Below, one piece after another: positions 41,805-50,384 of a DNA stretch of 64,000 bases. The position numbers and the translations under genes are program-made. This stretch comes from AG25 sp035518815 (GTDB lineage: Bacteria; Gemmatimonadota; Gemmatimonadetes; Gemmatimonadales; GWC2-71-9). Below the pieces are notes generated by a model. That model was not told the DNA's origin and searched no databases. It was given only the letters and a program-made list of their open reading frames with translations. Position 1 is the first letter of the stretch, and each line of letters starts with the position of its first letter. The stretch is from NCBI GenBank assembly GCA_035518815.1, contig DATIXG010000060.1, forward strand, positions 62,001-126,000. Reading direction: 5' to 3'.

Positions 41805-42217
41805 GTCGCCGATCCCCGCCTCGCATCCAGATAGTGCTGCAGCAGCACGGTGGCCGCGAGCGCGTCCACGTCCTCGCGCCGACCCCGCGTCCCTCCTCCC
41901 ATCTCCCGAACCGCCTGCAGAGCCCGGGCGGTGGTCATCCGCTCGTCCCACAGGTCGACGGGCAGGGTGGCGCGCCGCCCGACATCCTGGGCCAGCCGGC
42001 GGGTTTCCCGGGCTGGCTCGCCCTCGGATCCGTCGGCGTCGAGCGCCAACCCGACCACGATTCCGGTCACGGTGTGCTGTCGGAGGAGAGCGAGGAGCTG
42101 TTGCATCGGGAAGCGCTTGCCCGCGCGCCGCGTGAGCGTCGTCAGCGGCTGGGCGAGCAGCTGCCCTTCATCAGACAGGGCGAGGCCGATGCGGCGCTCG
42201 CCCCAGTCCACCCCCAA
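41801..42217 (-). CDS. ruvX: Holliday junction resolvase-like RuvX/YqgF
   Basis: A 138-residue RNase H-fold protein of the YqgF family, essential in many bacteria for 16S rRNA 5' processing and once thought to resolve Holliday junctions. LGVDWGERRIGLALSDEGQL carries the first catalytic aspartate, VTGIVVGLALDADGSEGEPA the next strand and glutamate region, and DLWDERMTTARALQ plus REDVDALAATVLLQHYLD the remaining acidic residues. No ATG, GTG in frame precedes; TTG 42217 (or CTG 42220) after GCAGGGACG is the likely start. It follows rho by 31 nt and couples to mltG by ATGA. Confidence 0.93.
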   Translation of the reverse strand: MGVDWGERRIGLALSDEGQLLAQPLTTLTRRAGKRFPMQQLLALLRQHTVTGIVVGLALDADGSEGEPARETRRLAQDVGRRATLPVDLWDERMTTARALQAVREMGGGTRGRREDVDALAATVLLQHYLDARRGSAT

Positions 42218-42248
42218 CAGTCGTCCCTGCGTCGGACAGTCCGTCGCC

Positions 42249-43502
42249 TCACCCTTGTGCCATCGTCGCGAAGAACTCGACGTTCGTCTTCGTGCGCTTC
42301 ATGCGCTCGAGCAGGAACTCGATCGCCTCGACGGGTGGCATGTCGGAGAGGAAGTTGCGGAGCAGATAGACCTTGTTGAGCTCTTCCTTCGTGAGGAGCA
42401 GCTCCTCTTTGCGGGTCGAGCTGCGTTGAACGTCGATCGCCGGATACACGCGGCGGTCGGCAATGCGCCGGTCGAGGATGACTTCCATGTTGCCGGTGCC
42501 CTTGAACTCCTCGAAGATCACCTCGTCCATCCGCGAGCCGGTGTCGATCAGCGCGGTGGCGATGATCGTGAGCGAGCCGCCGCCCTCGATGTTCCGCGCG
42601 GCCCCGAAGAAGCGCTTGGGCTTCTGGAGCGCGTTCGCGTCCACGCCGCCCGACAAGATCTTCCCGGAGTGGGGCACGACGACGTTATGCGCCCGCCCCA
42701 GACGCGTGATCGAGTCGAGCAGAATCACGACGTCCTTCCCGTGCTCCACCATCCGCTTCGCCTTCTCGATCACCATGTCGGCGACCTGGACGTGACGGTC
42801 CGCGGGCTCGTCGAAGGTGGACGAGATGACCTCGGCCCCCTTCACGCTCTCCTCCATGTCCGTCACTTCTTCGGGCCGCTCGTCGATCAGGAGGACGATC
42901 AGGTACACCTCGGGATGGTTCTCGATGATCGAATTGGCGAGCTTCTGCATCAGGATCGTCTTACCAGCCTTGGGCGGGGAGACGATGAGGCCGCGTTGGC
43001 CCTTGCCGATGGGACAGAGGATGTCCATGACCCGCATCGACAGATCGCCGTCCTTGCGCTCGAGCCGGATCCGCTCCTCGGGGTAGCGCGGGCGCAGGTT
43101 GTCGAACGCAACCCGATGCTTGGCCTTCTCGGGCTCGTCTCCGTTCACGACCTCCACCTTCAGCAGGGCGAGGTAGCGTTCGCCCTCCTTTGGAGGTCGT
43201 ACCTGCCCCATGATCGTATCGCCCGTGCGCAGGTCGAAGCGCTTGATCTGACTCGGCGAGACGTAGATGTCGTCGGGGCCGTACAGGTAGTTCCAGTCCG
43301 GGCTGCGCAGGAACCCGTATCCCTCCGGGAGTATCTCGAGCACTCCCTCCCCACGCAGCACCGTGTCCGAGTCGAGCAGCGATTGCTCGATGCGGAAGAT
43401 GAGATCCTGCTTGCGGAGACCCGAGTAGTTGGTGATGTTCAGGGTCTCGGCCATCGCGTGCAGTTCCGCGACGGATTTCCTCTTGAGTTCAGCGATATCC
43501 AC
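42249..43502 (-). CDS. rho: Transcription termination factor Rho
   Basis: A 417-residue hexameric RNA helicase that ends transcription. It begins at GTG 43502. The N-terminal SAP-like helices (AELKRKSVAELHAMAETL) precede the RNA-binding cold-shock fold EGYGFLRSPDWNYLYGPDDIY. The ATPase core has CPIGKGQRGLIVSPPKAGKT (Walker A) near residue 170-190, VVILLDSITRLGRAHN (Walker B), the Q-loop SGKILSGGVDANALQKPKRF and arginine finger in DRRIADRRVYPAID. Length and motifs are standard. A promoter with 17-nt spacing lies upstream and gives a leader of about 95 nt, in keeping with autoregulation known for rho. Confidence 0.98.
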   Translation of the reverse strand: MDIAELKRKSVAELHAMAETLNITNYSGLRKQDLIFRIEQSLLDSDTVLRGEGVLEILPEGYGFLRSPDWNYLYGPDDIYVSPSQIKRFDLRTGDTIMGQVRPPKEGERYLALLKVEVVNGDEPEKAKHRVAFDNLRPRYPEERIRLERKDGDLSMRVMDILCPIGKGQRGLIVSPPKAGKTILMQKLANSIIENHPEVYLIVLLIDERPEEVTDMEESVKGAEVISSTFDEPADRHVQVADMVIEKAKRMVEHGKDVVILLDSITRLGRAHNVVVPHSGKILSGGVDANALQKPKRFFGAARNIEGGGSLTIIATALIDTGSRMDEVIFEEFKGTGNMEVILDRRIADRRVYPAIDVQRSSTRKEELLLTKEELNKVYLLRNFLSDMPPVEAIEFLLERMKRTKTNVEFFATMAQG

Positions 43503-43604
43503 TGTGCTCTTGCTCCGTTACGCTACGGCAGGGGGACCCCAGGAGTGGGGGAGTGATCGTGTCGAAAGTGAGAACTAGGGAATGGGCTGAGGTGCGAGCG
43601 CCCT

Positions 43605-43633
43605 ATAGTAGGCCCCGCCTGACTAACAGTCAA
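43605..43633 (-). promoter_or_regulatory. Sigma-70 promoter of rho
   Basis: On the minus strand, TTGACT (43633-43628) and TACTAT (43610-43605) are separated by exactly 17 nt. Transcription would begin near 43598, some 95 nt before the rho GTG. Confidence 0.72.
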
Positions 43634-43641
43634 GAGCGCTC

Positions 43642-44751
43642 ATGGAGCTGAGGGGGTTTCTCTTGGCGTGGCGCACCACGCCACTCCACGACCGGGAAGT
43701 CATTGATGCGCTTGTAGATCCGATCCACGCCGGGCCCTCCCCGGCGCTCCTGGCCGCCTTGGCACGCTGGCCGGGGCGTTACTACTGGTCGGACGAGCCG
43801 GATGGGCGCCACCTGGTGCTCACGCGGCTCGGCGCACGGCCGCGGCGCGAGCGCTGGTGGCTCCACCTCGCCCTGTTCCTCGCCACGCTGGTCACCACCA
43901 CCTTCGCGGGGGCGATCCTCGCGGGCGCGATTCCCTACGACAACCCGCTGGATCTGTTGGTCGGCAGCTATCCGATTCCTGACGGGGTCGTGCGAGCCTG
44001 GGAAACCGGCTTCGCGTTCTCGCTACCGCTCCTCGCCTTCCTCCTGGCGCACGAGTTCGGTCACTACCTGACCGCGCGTTGGTACCAGCTGGACGTCTCT
44101 CCGCCGTATTTCATTCCGGTGCCCCTCTTCCCCACGTTCATCGGCACGATGGGCGCGTTCATTCGGCTGCGCACTGTCCTCTCCGACCGGCGTCAGCTAC
44201 TCGACGTTGGTGCGGCTGGACCCCTCGCCGGCTTCGTCGTCGCGCTCCCCGTGCTTTGGATCGGCCTCCTTCGGAGCCACGCGCTGCCTGGCCACCCAGG
44301 GGCGGGAGGGATGCTGCTTCCAATGGGAGACTGGAACATCAGTATCGGTGACTCCCTGATCACGCTGGTGCTGCGCCACCTCGTGCATCCGGGCGCTGCC
44401 GCCGTCCTGCTGAGCCCCATCGCTTTCGCCGGCTACATGGGCATGTTCATCACGGCGCTCAATCTCGTCCCCATCTCGCAGCTCGATGGCGGGCACATCC
44501 TGTTCGCCGCGTTGCCGCGCTGGCACCAGCGCGTCGCGCTCGCGTTCTGGTTCGTCGCGCTGGCGCTGGGCCTGTTTTGGGTAGGGTGGCTCGTGTGGGG
44601 GGTGCTCGTGCTCGCGTTGTCGCGGGGCCGCCTCGGCCATCCGCCCGTGCTCGACTCCTACCGTCCGTTGCCGCGCTCGCGGCCCGCGCTGGCCTGGGCA
44701 TCGGCTGTCCTGTTCGCAATCACGTTCACGCCGGTGCCGTTCAAGGTGTGA
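43642..44751 (+). CDS. Site-2 protease family zinc metalloprotease
   Basis: A 369-residue multi-pass intramembrane protease. The N-terminal 75 residues are soluble (MELRGFLLAWRTTPLHDREV). Membrane helices follow, with the zinc site LLAHEFGHYLTARWY (HExxH, near residue 138) and the second motif ALNLVPISQLDGGHILFAAL (NxxPxxxLDGG) near 275. PPYFIPVPLFPTFIGTMGAF and DVGAAGPLAGFVVALPV are typical of the bacterial/plant EGY1-like group. Such proteases release membrane-bound regulators or clear signal peptides; the target is unknown. It lies divergent from rho, its ATG only 8 nt past the rho -35 box, so it may be leaderless or use an unusual promoter. Confidence 0.9.
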   Translation: MELRGFLLAWRTTPLHDREVIDALVDPIHAGPSPALLAALARWPGRYYWSDEPDGRHLVLTRLGARPRRERWWLHLALFLATLVTTTFAGAILAGAIPYDNPLDLLVGSYPIPDGVVRAWETGFAFSLPLLAFLLAHEFGHYLTARWYQLDVSPPYFIPVPLFPTFIGTMGAFIRLRTVLSDRRQLLDVGAAGPLAGFVVALPVLWIGLLRSHALPGHPGAGGMLLPMGDWNISIGDSLITLVLRHLVHPGAAAVLLSPIAFAGYMGMFITALNLVPISQLDGGHILFAALPRWHQRVALAFWFVALALGLFWVGWLVWGVLVLALSRGRLGHPPVLDSYRPLPRSRPALAWASAVLFAITFTPVPFKV

Positions 44752-44820
44752 GGCAGGTGCTCAGTGCTAGGTGTGAGGAGCTGGCGGAGTGGGGCCCTAG
44801 CACCTGACACCTGGCACCTC
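44751..44820. repeat. Intergenic heptanucleotide palindrome
   Basis: Left arm 44751-44780 and right arm 44795-44820 are imperfect inverses, each made of 7-nt words like CAGGTGC and TAGGTGT. It directly follows the stop codon of the protease gene. Confidence 0.6.
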
Positions 44821-44887
44821 GCCCTTCTGAAGTATTGCGTAAGTTGCGGAGTTTTATATCTTTGCCCAAACCAGCCCACGGCACGGC

Positions 44888-45172
44888 ATGCCAGCGCAAC
44901 CGGCGCGATATTCAGCCTCCGAAGTCACCGAAGCGGTCGTTCACGACCTTCCCCCCATCCGATTCGACGGGCAACTCATCCCCATTCGCCTCTTGGTGCG
45001 CCGGACTGAAGACGCTGTCTGGCGCGGCAAAGTGCTGTTCGGGGCCGCCGACACCGAGGCGGAGCGGTCGACGGCGGAGATCTTCTGCGCCACTTCCGAG
45101 CAGGATCTGTGGCAGTCGGTGCGTGACCTGCGAGATCACCACCTGCGTGATCTGTACCGCTCGCTGCTTTGA
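44888..45172 (+). CDS. Hypothetical 94-residue protein
   Basis: A small acidic protein starting MPAQPARYSASEVTEAVVHD, with RFDGQLIPIRLLVRRTEDAVWRG split as IRFDGQLIPIRLLVRR and EDAVWRGKVLFG, then a helical C-terminus (WQSVRDLRDHHLRDLYRSLL). I do not recognise the family; the first half looks like a small beta domain and the second like a paired helix. AT-rich DNA (TTGCGT, TTATAT) at 44835-44859 may be its promoter. Its TGA overlaps the ATG of the following DHp-domain gene (TGATG), so the two are likely made together, which suggests a partner role for that domain. Confidence 0.65.
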   Translation: MPAQPARYSASEVTEAVVHDLPPIRFDGQLIPIRLLVRRTEDAVWRGKVLFGAADTEAERSTAEIFCATSEQDLWQSVRDLRDHHLRDLYRSLL

Positions 45173-45396
45173 TGGCCGGGCCGCCCGGCGCTGAGCAGTC
45201 CGAGGGGGCGCCCGGGGCGGGGGTGTTGCGCAAGCTGCGCCATGACCTGTCCAATCCTCTTGCCGCCGTGCTTGCCGAGACGCAGCTCCTGCTGTTGAAC
45301 CCCGAGCGGCTCAGTCCCGACGTCACCTCGAGTCTCCAGCAGATCGAGGCGCTCGCCCGCCGGATGCGGCAGATCCTCGAAGACCTGGATCCGTGA
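45172..45396 (+). CDS. Stand-alone histidine-kinase DHp (HisKA) domain
   Basis: A 74-residue protein consisting of a single HisKA-like helix pair: VLRKLRHDLSNPLAAVLAET near residue 20 is an H-box with the phosphorylatable histidine in HDLSNPL, followed by LLLLNPERLSPDVTSSLQQI and ALARRMRQILEDLDP as the second helix. No ATP-binding domain follows; the frame stops after the second helix. It could take phosphate from another kinase like an HPt protein, or dock on a kinase and block it. It is coupled to the 94-residue gene before it and lies 37 nt ahead of the Ig-like lipoprotein and Ser/Thr kinase genes. Confidence 0.7.
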   Translation: MAGPPGAEQSEGAPGAGVLRKLRHDLSNPLAAVLAETQLLLLNPERLSPDVTSSLQQIEALARRMRQILEDLDP

Positions 45397-45433
45397 GACG
45401 CCGCCACCTGCCGCGCTTTTGTCCCCCATCCCG

Positions 45434-47119
45434 ATGGTGGCGTCCCTACCACCACCAGGCGGTCATGCACAGCCGGCGCTTCCGCTGGCCCCCGCGAAGG
45501 CGGCCCCTGTGGCTCGTGCGCTGATCGCCCGCTTGCTGGTGGTCCTCCTCCTCGGTAGCTGCGTTTTTCCCACCGAGAAGGACGAATCGGTCCACGTGAG
45601 CCTCACGCCCGTCAGAATCCTGTTCCGGGGCAGTGATACCATCGCGACGGCGCAGGCATGGCAAATGACGAGCGCGTCGGACTCCCAGCCGATCGCGAAC
45701 GCCGTATTCGTATGGTCGAGCAGCAATCCAGACGTTGCCACGGTGGACGGGGCGGGTCGCGTGGTCGGCATCAACTCGGGCACCGCCATCGTGACGGCTG
45801 CTGTTGCCAACTTCGACAAGGCGGCGAAACTCGGAGCCGATACGATCCGTGTCGCGAGTCCTCTCGAGATCGACAGCGTACTCCCCAAGACAGTGCACTA
45901 CGGTGAGATGCTCACGATCTACGGCGTGAGCGTGGATTCGATCTTCTCGGCGAGCCTGAAAGGCGCGAACCTCATTCGCGTGCCGCTTGGCGAGACGACG
46001 TATGCGAATGGCACGGTGCGCTCGCGTTGGTGGGTGCCGCCCCCGGCGCATACCGATTCCTTGTTCTTCCTCGGGATCACGGGGGGCAACGGCGTGCTCG
46101 GATACGTCCACGGCGACACCACTACCGTGGTCGAGCAGGACCTGTACGAGCCCAACGACATCGTCCCACAGCTGCTGAACCTTGACGGTCCGCCGCCGTT
46201 CCCCCCGCTGCCCACCATCATCTTCGCGAATCCGGCCCTCGCGTTCGAGCCGGTGGTGCGTCCGGCCGTCGCGGGCGTGGACTGGTACCGGCTGGAACAG
46301 AGCGGACCGCGCGATCTCACGGTCATTCTGACGGCGCCTCAGGTCGTCGGGACCTTCCGGACCTTCCTTGCGGACTCGGTGGTCTGGGACACCACGAAGA
46401 AGAACTTCGTCCTCGGGCCGAACGCCTGGACCTTTGGTCCGGGGTCGCACGCGTGCCACGGGGCTGCCTTCAACGTAAGCGAGGCCATCGGCGACTCGAC
46501 GATCATGGCGTTCAAAGCGTTGCCCGCCGGGACGTTCGAGGCAGTGGCGGTCTTTACGGTGCCCGGACGCTATGGACTCACCCTGATCGCTGGGTATCAG
46601 AGTGAGATTCCCCCCGACGCGCACGAAGACGACAACTCTTGCAACGCCGCGGACGCGCTAGGCCCGCGGCCCGACCCGTTCCGCGACTCGCTGCTGGCGA
46701 TCGAGAACCCGCACGCCGTGGATTGGACGCTCTTTAACTCCGTCGGCGGCGCACACCAGATCCGCTTGCACGCGTTCTCGAGCGGTAACGCGCAGATCGA
46801 TGCCAAGAAGGACCTCGATTTGTACGTCATCAAGGTGCCAACGCCGGGAGACACGACTGTACAGGTGGTGTTCGCTGATACGGCCCCCAGCCCGGACGTG
46901 TCGAAGAACAACCTCACCCTCCCGGTGGGCGCCTACTACGCGGTAGTGGTGGACTACGCGGGAGTCAGCACGCGGTACGGACTCTGCATGGGGCCCAATG
47001 GGGGATCGGGCAAGTGTGCGACGGCCTTCCCTGCCTCGCCCCCGATCGCCACGACCCGGCGCAAGTCCGCCGTGCGGGCGCTCGCACCCCGGTTCGTCCC
47101 TGCGCCGAGTGGACCATGA
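45434..47119 (+). CDS. Ig-like (BIG2/TIG) surface lipoprotein
   Basis: 561 residues from ATG 45434. A long N-region precedes a hydrophobic stretch LIARLLVVLLLGSCVF that ends in a lipobox cysteine, so it is likely a lipoprotein. About residues 55-145 form a bacterial Ig-like domain of the BIG2 type (FVWSSSNPDVATVDGAGRVV, GTAIVTAAV). A TIG-like strand set follows (VLPKTVHYGEMLTIYGVSVD), then two further beta domains with DLYEPNDIVPQLL and AHEDDNSCNAADALG, resembling pre-peptidase C-terminal modules. No catalytic site seen. Its stop overlaps the ATG of the Ser/Thr kinase (ATGA), so it may be the outside sensor for that kinase. Confidence 0.7.
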   Translation: MVASLPPPGGHAQPALPLAPAKAAPVARALIARLLVVLLLGSCVFPTEKDESVHVSLTPVRILFRGSDTIATAQAWQMTSASDSQPIANAVFVWSSSNPDVATVDGAGRVVGINSGTAIVTAAVANFDKAAKLGADTIRVASPLEIDSVLPKTVHYGEMLTIYGVSVDSIFSASLKGANLIRVPLGETTYANGTVRSRWWVPPPAHTDSLFFLGITGGNGVLGYVHGDTTTVVEQDLYEPNDIVPQLLNLDGPPPFPPLPTIIFANPALAFEPVVRPAVAGVDWYRLEQSGPRDLTVILTAPQVVGTFRTFLADSVVWDTTKKNFVLGPNAWTFGPGSHACHGAAFNVSEAIGDSTIMAFKALPAGTFEAVAVFTVPGRYGLTLIAGYQSEIPPDAHEDDNSCNAADALGPRPDPFRDSLLAIENPHAVDWTLFNSVGGAHQIRLHAFSSGNAQIDAKKDLDLYVIKVPTPGDTTVQVVFADTAPSPDVSKNNLTLPVGAYYAVVVDYAGVSTRYGLCMGPNGGSGKCATAFPASPPIATTRRKSAVRALAPRFVPAPSGP

Positions 47120-48672
47120 CGGCCAACGGCACCGTGGAGTGCGTCCATTGCCACACGCCCCTCCCCACGGGTGGCCGCTATTGCTCGGCGTGCGGCGCCG
47201 ATCAAACCGGTGCCGGCGGCCCCCCCAGCACGACCAGCACGCCCGCCCTCGAACAGCGCCTGCAACGCCTGGTGGCAAGCAAGTACAAGATCGAGCGCTT
47301 GCTCGGGAAGGGCGGGATGGGCGCGGTGTTCCTGGCGCACGATCTGACGCTCGAGCGCGAGGTCGCCATCAAGGTGCTCCCACCCGACGTGGCCCAGGAC
47401 GACCAGGTCGTGCGGCGTTTTCATCAGGAGGCGAAGACCGCCGCGAGACTCGACCATCCCAACATCATTCCGATTTACCGCGTCGAGAGCGAGGGCGGGC
47501 TCAACTACTTCGTGATGAAGTACGTCGCCGGCACATCGCTCGAGGACGTCCTGGCACGCCCGGAGCCGCTCGCGCCGGACTACATCCAGCGCGTCCTGTG
47601 GGAGGCGGCGTGCGCCCTGGGGCATGCGCACCAGCGCGGCGTGGTGCACCGCGACGTCAAGCCGGCGAACATCATGTTCGATCATGAGGGGCGCGTGATG
47701 CTGACCGACTTCGGTATCTCCAAGGCCTTGCAGGCGGCGACGGGGTTCACGGCGACGGGGATGCTCATCGGTACGCCGCACTACATGGCCCCGGAGCAGG
47801 CCAAGGGGACCCCGGTCGACGGACGGGCCGACCAGTACTCCCTCGGCGTCGTCGGCTACCGCATGATCACGGGCGACGTCCCGTTCTACGGCGATTCGGT
47901 TCACACGATTCTCTACAAGCACATCTTCGAGCCCGTCCCTACGCCCAAGGAGCTCCCGGCCAATCTCCCGCGCTACGTCTGGGCAGCGATCGCCCGCGCG
48001 ATGGCCAAGGAGCCCGGGCAGCGCTTCCCGACGATGGAGGAATTCGCCACCGCGGTTTGGCCGGAGCACCCGGTTGCGGCGGGGCCGCCCCGCCGGCCTT
48101 CGCAGGCGATCAGTGCGCCGGGTGTCGGGTCAGACACCCCCACCGAGATCAGCGGCGCGATAACCGACGCGCGCACCACCCCGATGCGCACTCCAGCCGG
48201 GGCGGCTGCGCCTGCTCCCGTCCCGCAGCAGTCTCGAAGGCGGTTGTTGGCCGCGATCGTTGTTGTCGCAGTGGCGGGGGTGGCTGGATATCTCGCCCTT
48301 GGTCGGGGTACGGGTCGCAACGAACCCGCCGCGCCGGCGGTGGAGACCGTTCAGGTCCCGAACACGGTGAGAGTCAACGCGCCGCTGGCGCCCGCGCGCC
48401 GATCGCCGTCCCGCAGCGCTGCGGCGCCGACGGCCCCGCCCCCCCCGGCCGCGCAGGCCCAAGGATATCTCACGGTCAACGCCGACCCGTACGGCGAGTT
48501 GTTCGTCGACGGCGTCGACGTCGGGCCGACGCCCGTCGTGCGGTATGCCGTCCCGCCCGGCGTGCATACGGTCAAGGTGGTCCGTGAGGGCTACCGCACG
48601 GTGACGGAGCGCGTGCACGTGGACGCGGGCAATACGGTACCGAAGCGCTACACGCTCATACCCGAGGGATGA
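47116..48672 (+). CDS. Membrane Ser/Thr protein kinase with zinc ribbon and PEGA domain
   Basis: A 518-residue PknB-type kinase. The N-terminus is a zinc ribbon with cysteines 9, 12, 23 and 26. Residues 56-310 are the kinase: glycine loop LLGKGGMGAVFLA, REVAIKVLPPD (ATP lysine), VVHRDVKPANIMFDHEG, LTDFGISKAL and GTPHYMAPEQAKG. A Pro/Ala/Thr-rich linker leads to one membrane helix (LLAAIVVVAVAGVAGYLAL), and the outside end is a PEGA domain, GYLTVNADPYGELFVDGVDV to the C-terminus. So it phosphorylates proteins inside while its PEGA domain faces the periplasm. It is translationally coupled on both sides (ATGA twice). Confidence 0.93.
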   Translation: MTANGTVECVHCHTPLPTGGRYCSACGADQTGAGGPPSTTSTPALEQRLQRLVASKYKIERLLGKGGMGAVFLAHDLTLEREVAIKVLPPDVAQDDQVVRRFHQEAKTAARLDHPNIIPIYRVESEGGLNYFVMKYVAGTSLEDVLARPEPLAPDYIQRVLWEAACALGHAHQRGVVHRDVKPANIMFDHEGRVMLTDFGISKALQAATGFTATGMLIGTPHYMAPEQAKGTPVDGRADQYSLGVVGYRMITGDVPFYGDSVHTILYKHIFEPVPTPKELPANLPRYVWAAIARAMAKEPGQRFPTMEEFATAVWPEHPVAAGPPRRPSQAISAPGVGSDTPTEISGAITDARTTPMRTPAGAAAPAPVPQQSRRRLLAAIVVVAVAGVAGYLALGRGTGRNEPAAPAVETVQVPNTVRVNAPLAPARRSPSRSAAAPTAPPPPAAQAQGYLTVNADPYGELFVDGVDVGPTPVVRYAVPPGVHTVKVVREGYRTVTERVHVDAGNTVPKRYTLIPEG

Positions 48673-49721
48673 CCGCGATGCGCCGATGCTCGTTGCTGCT
48701 CGTGCTGGCTCTGTGCGATCCCTTGGCGGTCTGGGCGCAGGCAGCGCACCAGCCCAAGAGCGCCACGCTCCGTCAGGCGCTCCAGGCGTACGACAACCTC
48801 GACTTCACGCGTGCCGTCGCGCTCGCGCGCCGGGCGCTGACCGAGCGTCTCTCCGGGCCAGATCAGGCGCAGACCTACGAGCTTCTGGGGTTTGCTTTCG
48901 CTGCCGTCGACTCACAGGCCAAAGCCGTAGACGCCTTCAAGCAGGCCATCCTGCTCGACCCCGATCGGCAGTTGGACCAGAGCAAGGTGTCCCCCAAGAT
49001 CACGAGCCTGTTCTACTCGGCCATGGGACAGGTGTTGGTCGTGCGCCAGCTGCGCGTCGACAGCGCGCGGTTCATCCCGGGTCAGGGATCGGTGCCGCTG
49101 CGGTTCACGATTACGAGCCCGGCCCGCGTGCGGGTGCGGGCCGTGAGCGGCGCGACCACCCTGCTCGTCGATTCGATGGTCACGACGGGGTTGGTGAACA
49201 CGCGCTGGACGGCGCGGTTGCCCGGGGGCGATCCCGTGGCGACGGGCGCCTGGCTGATTGTCGTCGAGGCCACCGCGGGGCAGAACGCCTACTCGGCATC
49301 GCAAGCGCTCCGCGTGGCCTATAACCTGGTGGACACGCTTCCGCACCTCACGAGCCTCCCCGGCTACCAGGAGCTTCCCGAGACGGAGGTGCCGCCCCAG
49401 AGCTGGCGCCCCTTGGGACTCGCGTTTCTCTTCACGACCGCGACGGCGGTTGGTGTAGTGGCGCTCCACAGCGGAGACCTGGGCTCGGCACCAGGGACCG
49501 AGCTGGCGACCGTCGGGGCCGTGACGATCGGGACCGGTCTCGTCATGACCCTGCGCAAGCCCGCGCCGCGTCCTGCGACCGGGAACATTCTCTACAACAA
49601 GTTGCTGCGAGAGCAGCTCGCTCAGCGGAACGCGGACATCACCAAGGAAAACGTCAAGCGGCGCCAGCAGGTCGTGCTGAGCGTCGTGCCACTCCCGCCA
49701 CCCGCTGGCGCGCCGCGGTGA
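48669..49721 (+). CDS. Secreted tetratricopeptide-like protein with membrane segment
   Basis: A 350-residue protein with a signal peptide (RRCSLLLVLALCDPLAVWAQ). Residues 30-110 look like one or two TPR units (LRQALQAYDNLDFTRAVALA, TYELLGFAFAAVDSQAKAVD, AFKQAILLDPDRQLD). A beta-sandwich-like middle (VRAVSGATTLLVDSMVTTGL) is followed by a hydrophobic pair near 245-290 (PLGLAFLFTTATAVGVVALH) and a charged helix at the end. The hydrophobic part may anchor it in a membrane. Function unknown. It lies between the kinase and a small beta-barrel, coupled by ATGA and GTGA, so it is probably the envelope arm of one system. Confidence 0.6.
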   Translation: MTAMRRCSLLLVLALCDPLAVWAQAAHQPKSATLRQALQAYDNLDFTRAVALARRALTERLSGPDQAQTYELLGFAFAAVDSQAKAVDAFKQAILLDPDRQLDQSKVSPKITSLFYSAMGQVLVVRQLRVDSARFIPGQGSVPLRFTITSPARVRVRAVSGATTLLVDSMVTTGLVNTRWTARLPGGDPVATGAWLIVVEATAGQNAYSASQALRVAYNLVDTLPHLTSLPGYQELPETEVPPQSWRPLGLAFLFTTATAVGVVALHSGDLGSAPGTELATVGAVTIGTGLVMTLRKPAPRPATGNILYNKLLREQLAQRNADITKENVKRRQQVVLSVVPLPPPAGAPR

Positions 49722-50362
49722 CCCGGAGCGGCTTCATCACCCTGCTCGGGGCGCTCACCGCCGCACCCGCAGCCGCGCAACACCTGGTCATCACACCACA
49801 GGCTGCGCTGGTGGACTACGGGGAAGTGTCGTCCGCGCTGCGATTCTCAGGGGTGGGGCCGGCGGTGCAGGCGTCGTTCACATTCGGTCGCTTCGCCGCC
49901 GAAGGCTCCTTTGTCTCGGTGCAAATGGATCCGACCGACCAGACCTCGGCCGCCGAAGGGTTCCAGGCGACCGAGATCGTTGGCCACATCCGGTACGAAG
50001 TGACCGGGTACCTCGGCCTCGAGGTCGGACTCACCAGCCGCACCACGGACTCCGAGTTCGCCGCGCAGTCGATCGGGGCCGCGAGCGTGGGGGTACGCAC
50101 CCACTACCTGTTGGGTCCCGGCGCCCGGGTATGGGCTCGCGGCGGCTATCTCGCCGCGGCGCAGTTCTCAGGTGGTGGCAGCGCGCCGCTCTCCTTCGAA
50201 GTCGGACTCGGCGTCGACGTCACGTTGGTGCGACACGTCCACCTCACCGCCGACTACGGGTTCGAAAAGTTCGGTCGCAAGACGGAGCCCGGTGGCGGCG
50301 CCGAAGTAACTGCGCCGATCGAACAGTCGCAGGCGCGCCTCGGGGTGGCGGCGGTGTTCTAG
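49718..50362 (+). CDS. Small outer-membrane beta-barrel protein
   Basis: 214 residues starting at GTG overlapping the preceding stop. A short signal peptide (FITLLGALTAAPAAAQ) is followed by alternating polar and hydrophobic strands, with aromatic-flanked turns: VQASFTFGRFAAEGSFVSVQ, GHIRYEVTGYLGLEVGLTSR, GARVWARGGYLAAAQFSGG and a C-terminal ARLGVAAVF. Eight to ten strands fit an OmpA/OmpX-sized barrel. The final phenylalanine is the usual outer-membrane signal. No known family assigned. It closes the coupled kinase set; the aminotransferase follows after 22 nt. Confidence 0.65.
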   Translation: MTRSGFITLLGALTAAPAAAQHLVITPQAALVDYGEVSSALRFSGVGPAVQASFTFGRFAAEGSFVSVQMDPTDQTSAAEGFQATEIVGHIRYEVTGYLGLEVGLTSRTTDSEFAAQSIGAASVGVRTHYLLGPGARVWARGGYLAAAQFSGGGSAPLSFEVGLGVDVTLVRHVHLTADYGFEKFGRKTEPGGGAEVTAPIEQSQARLGVAAVF

Positions 50363-50384
50363 CCCACCTAGACTACTCGATACC

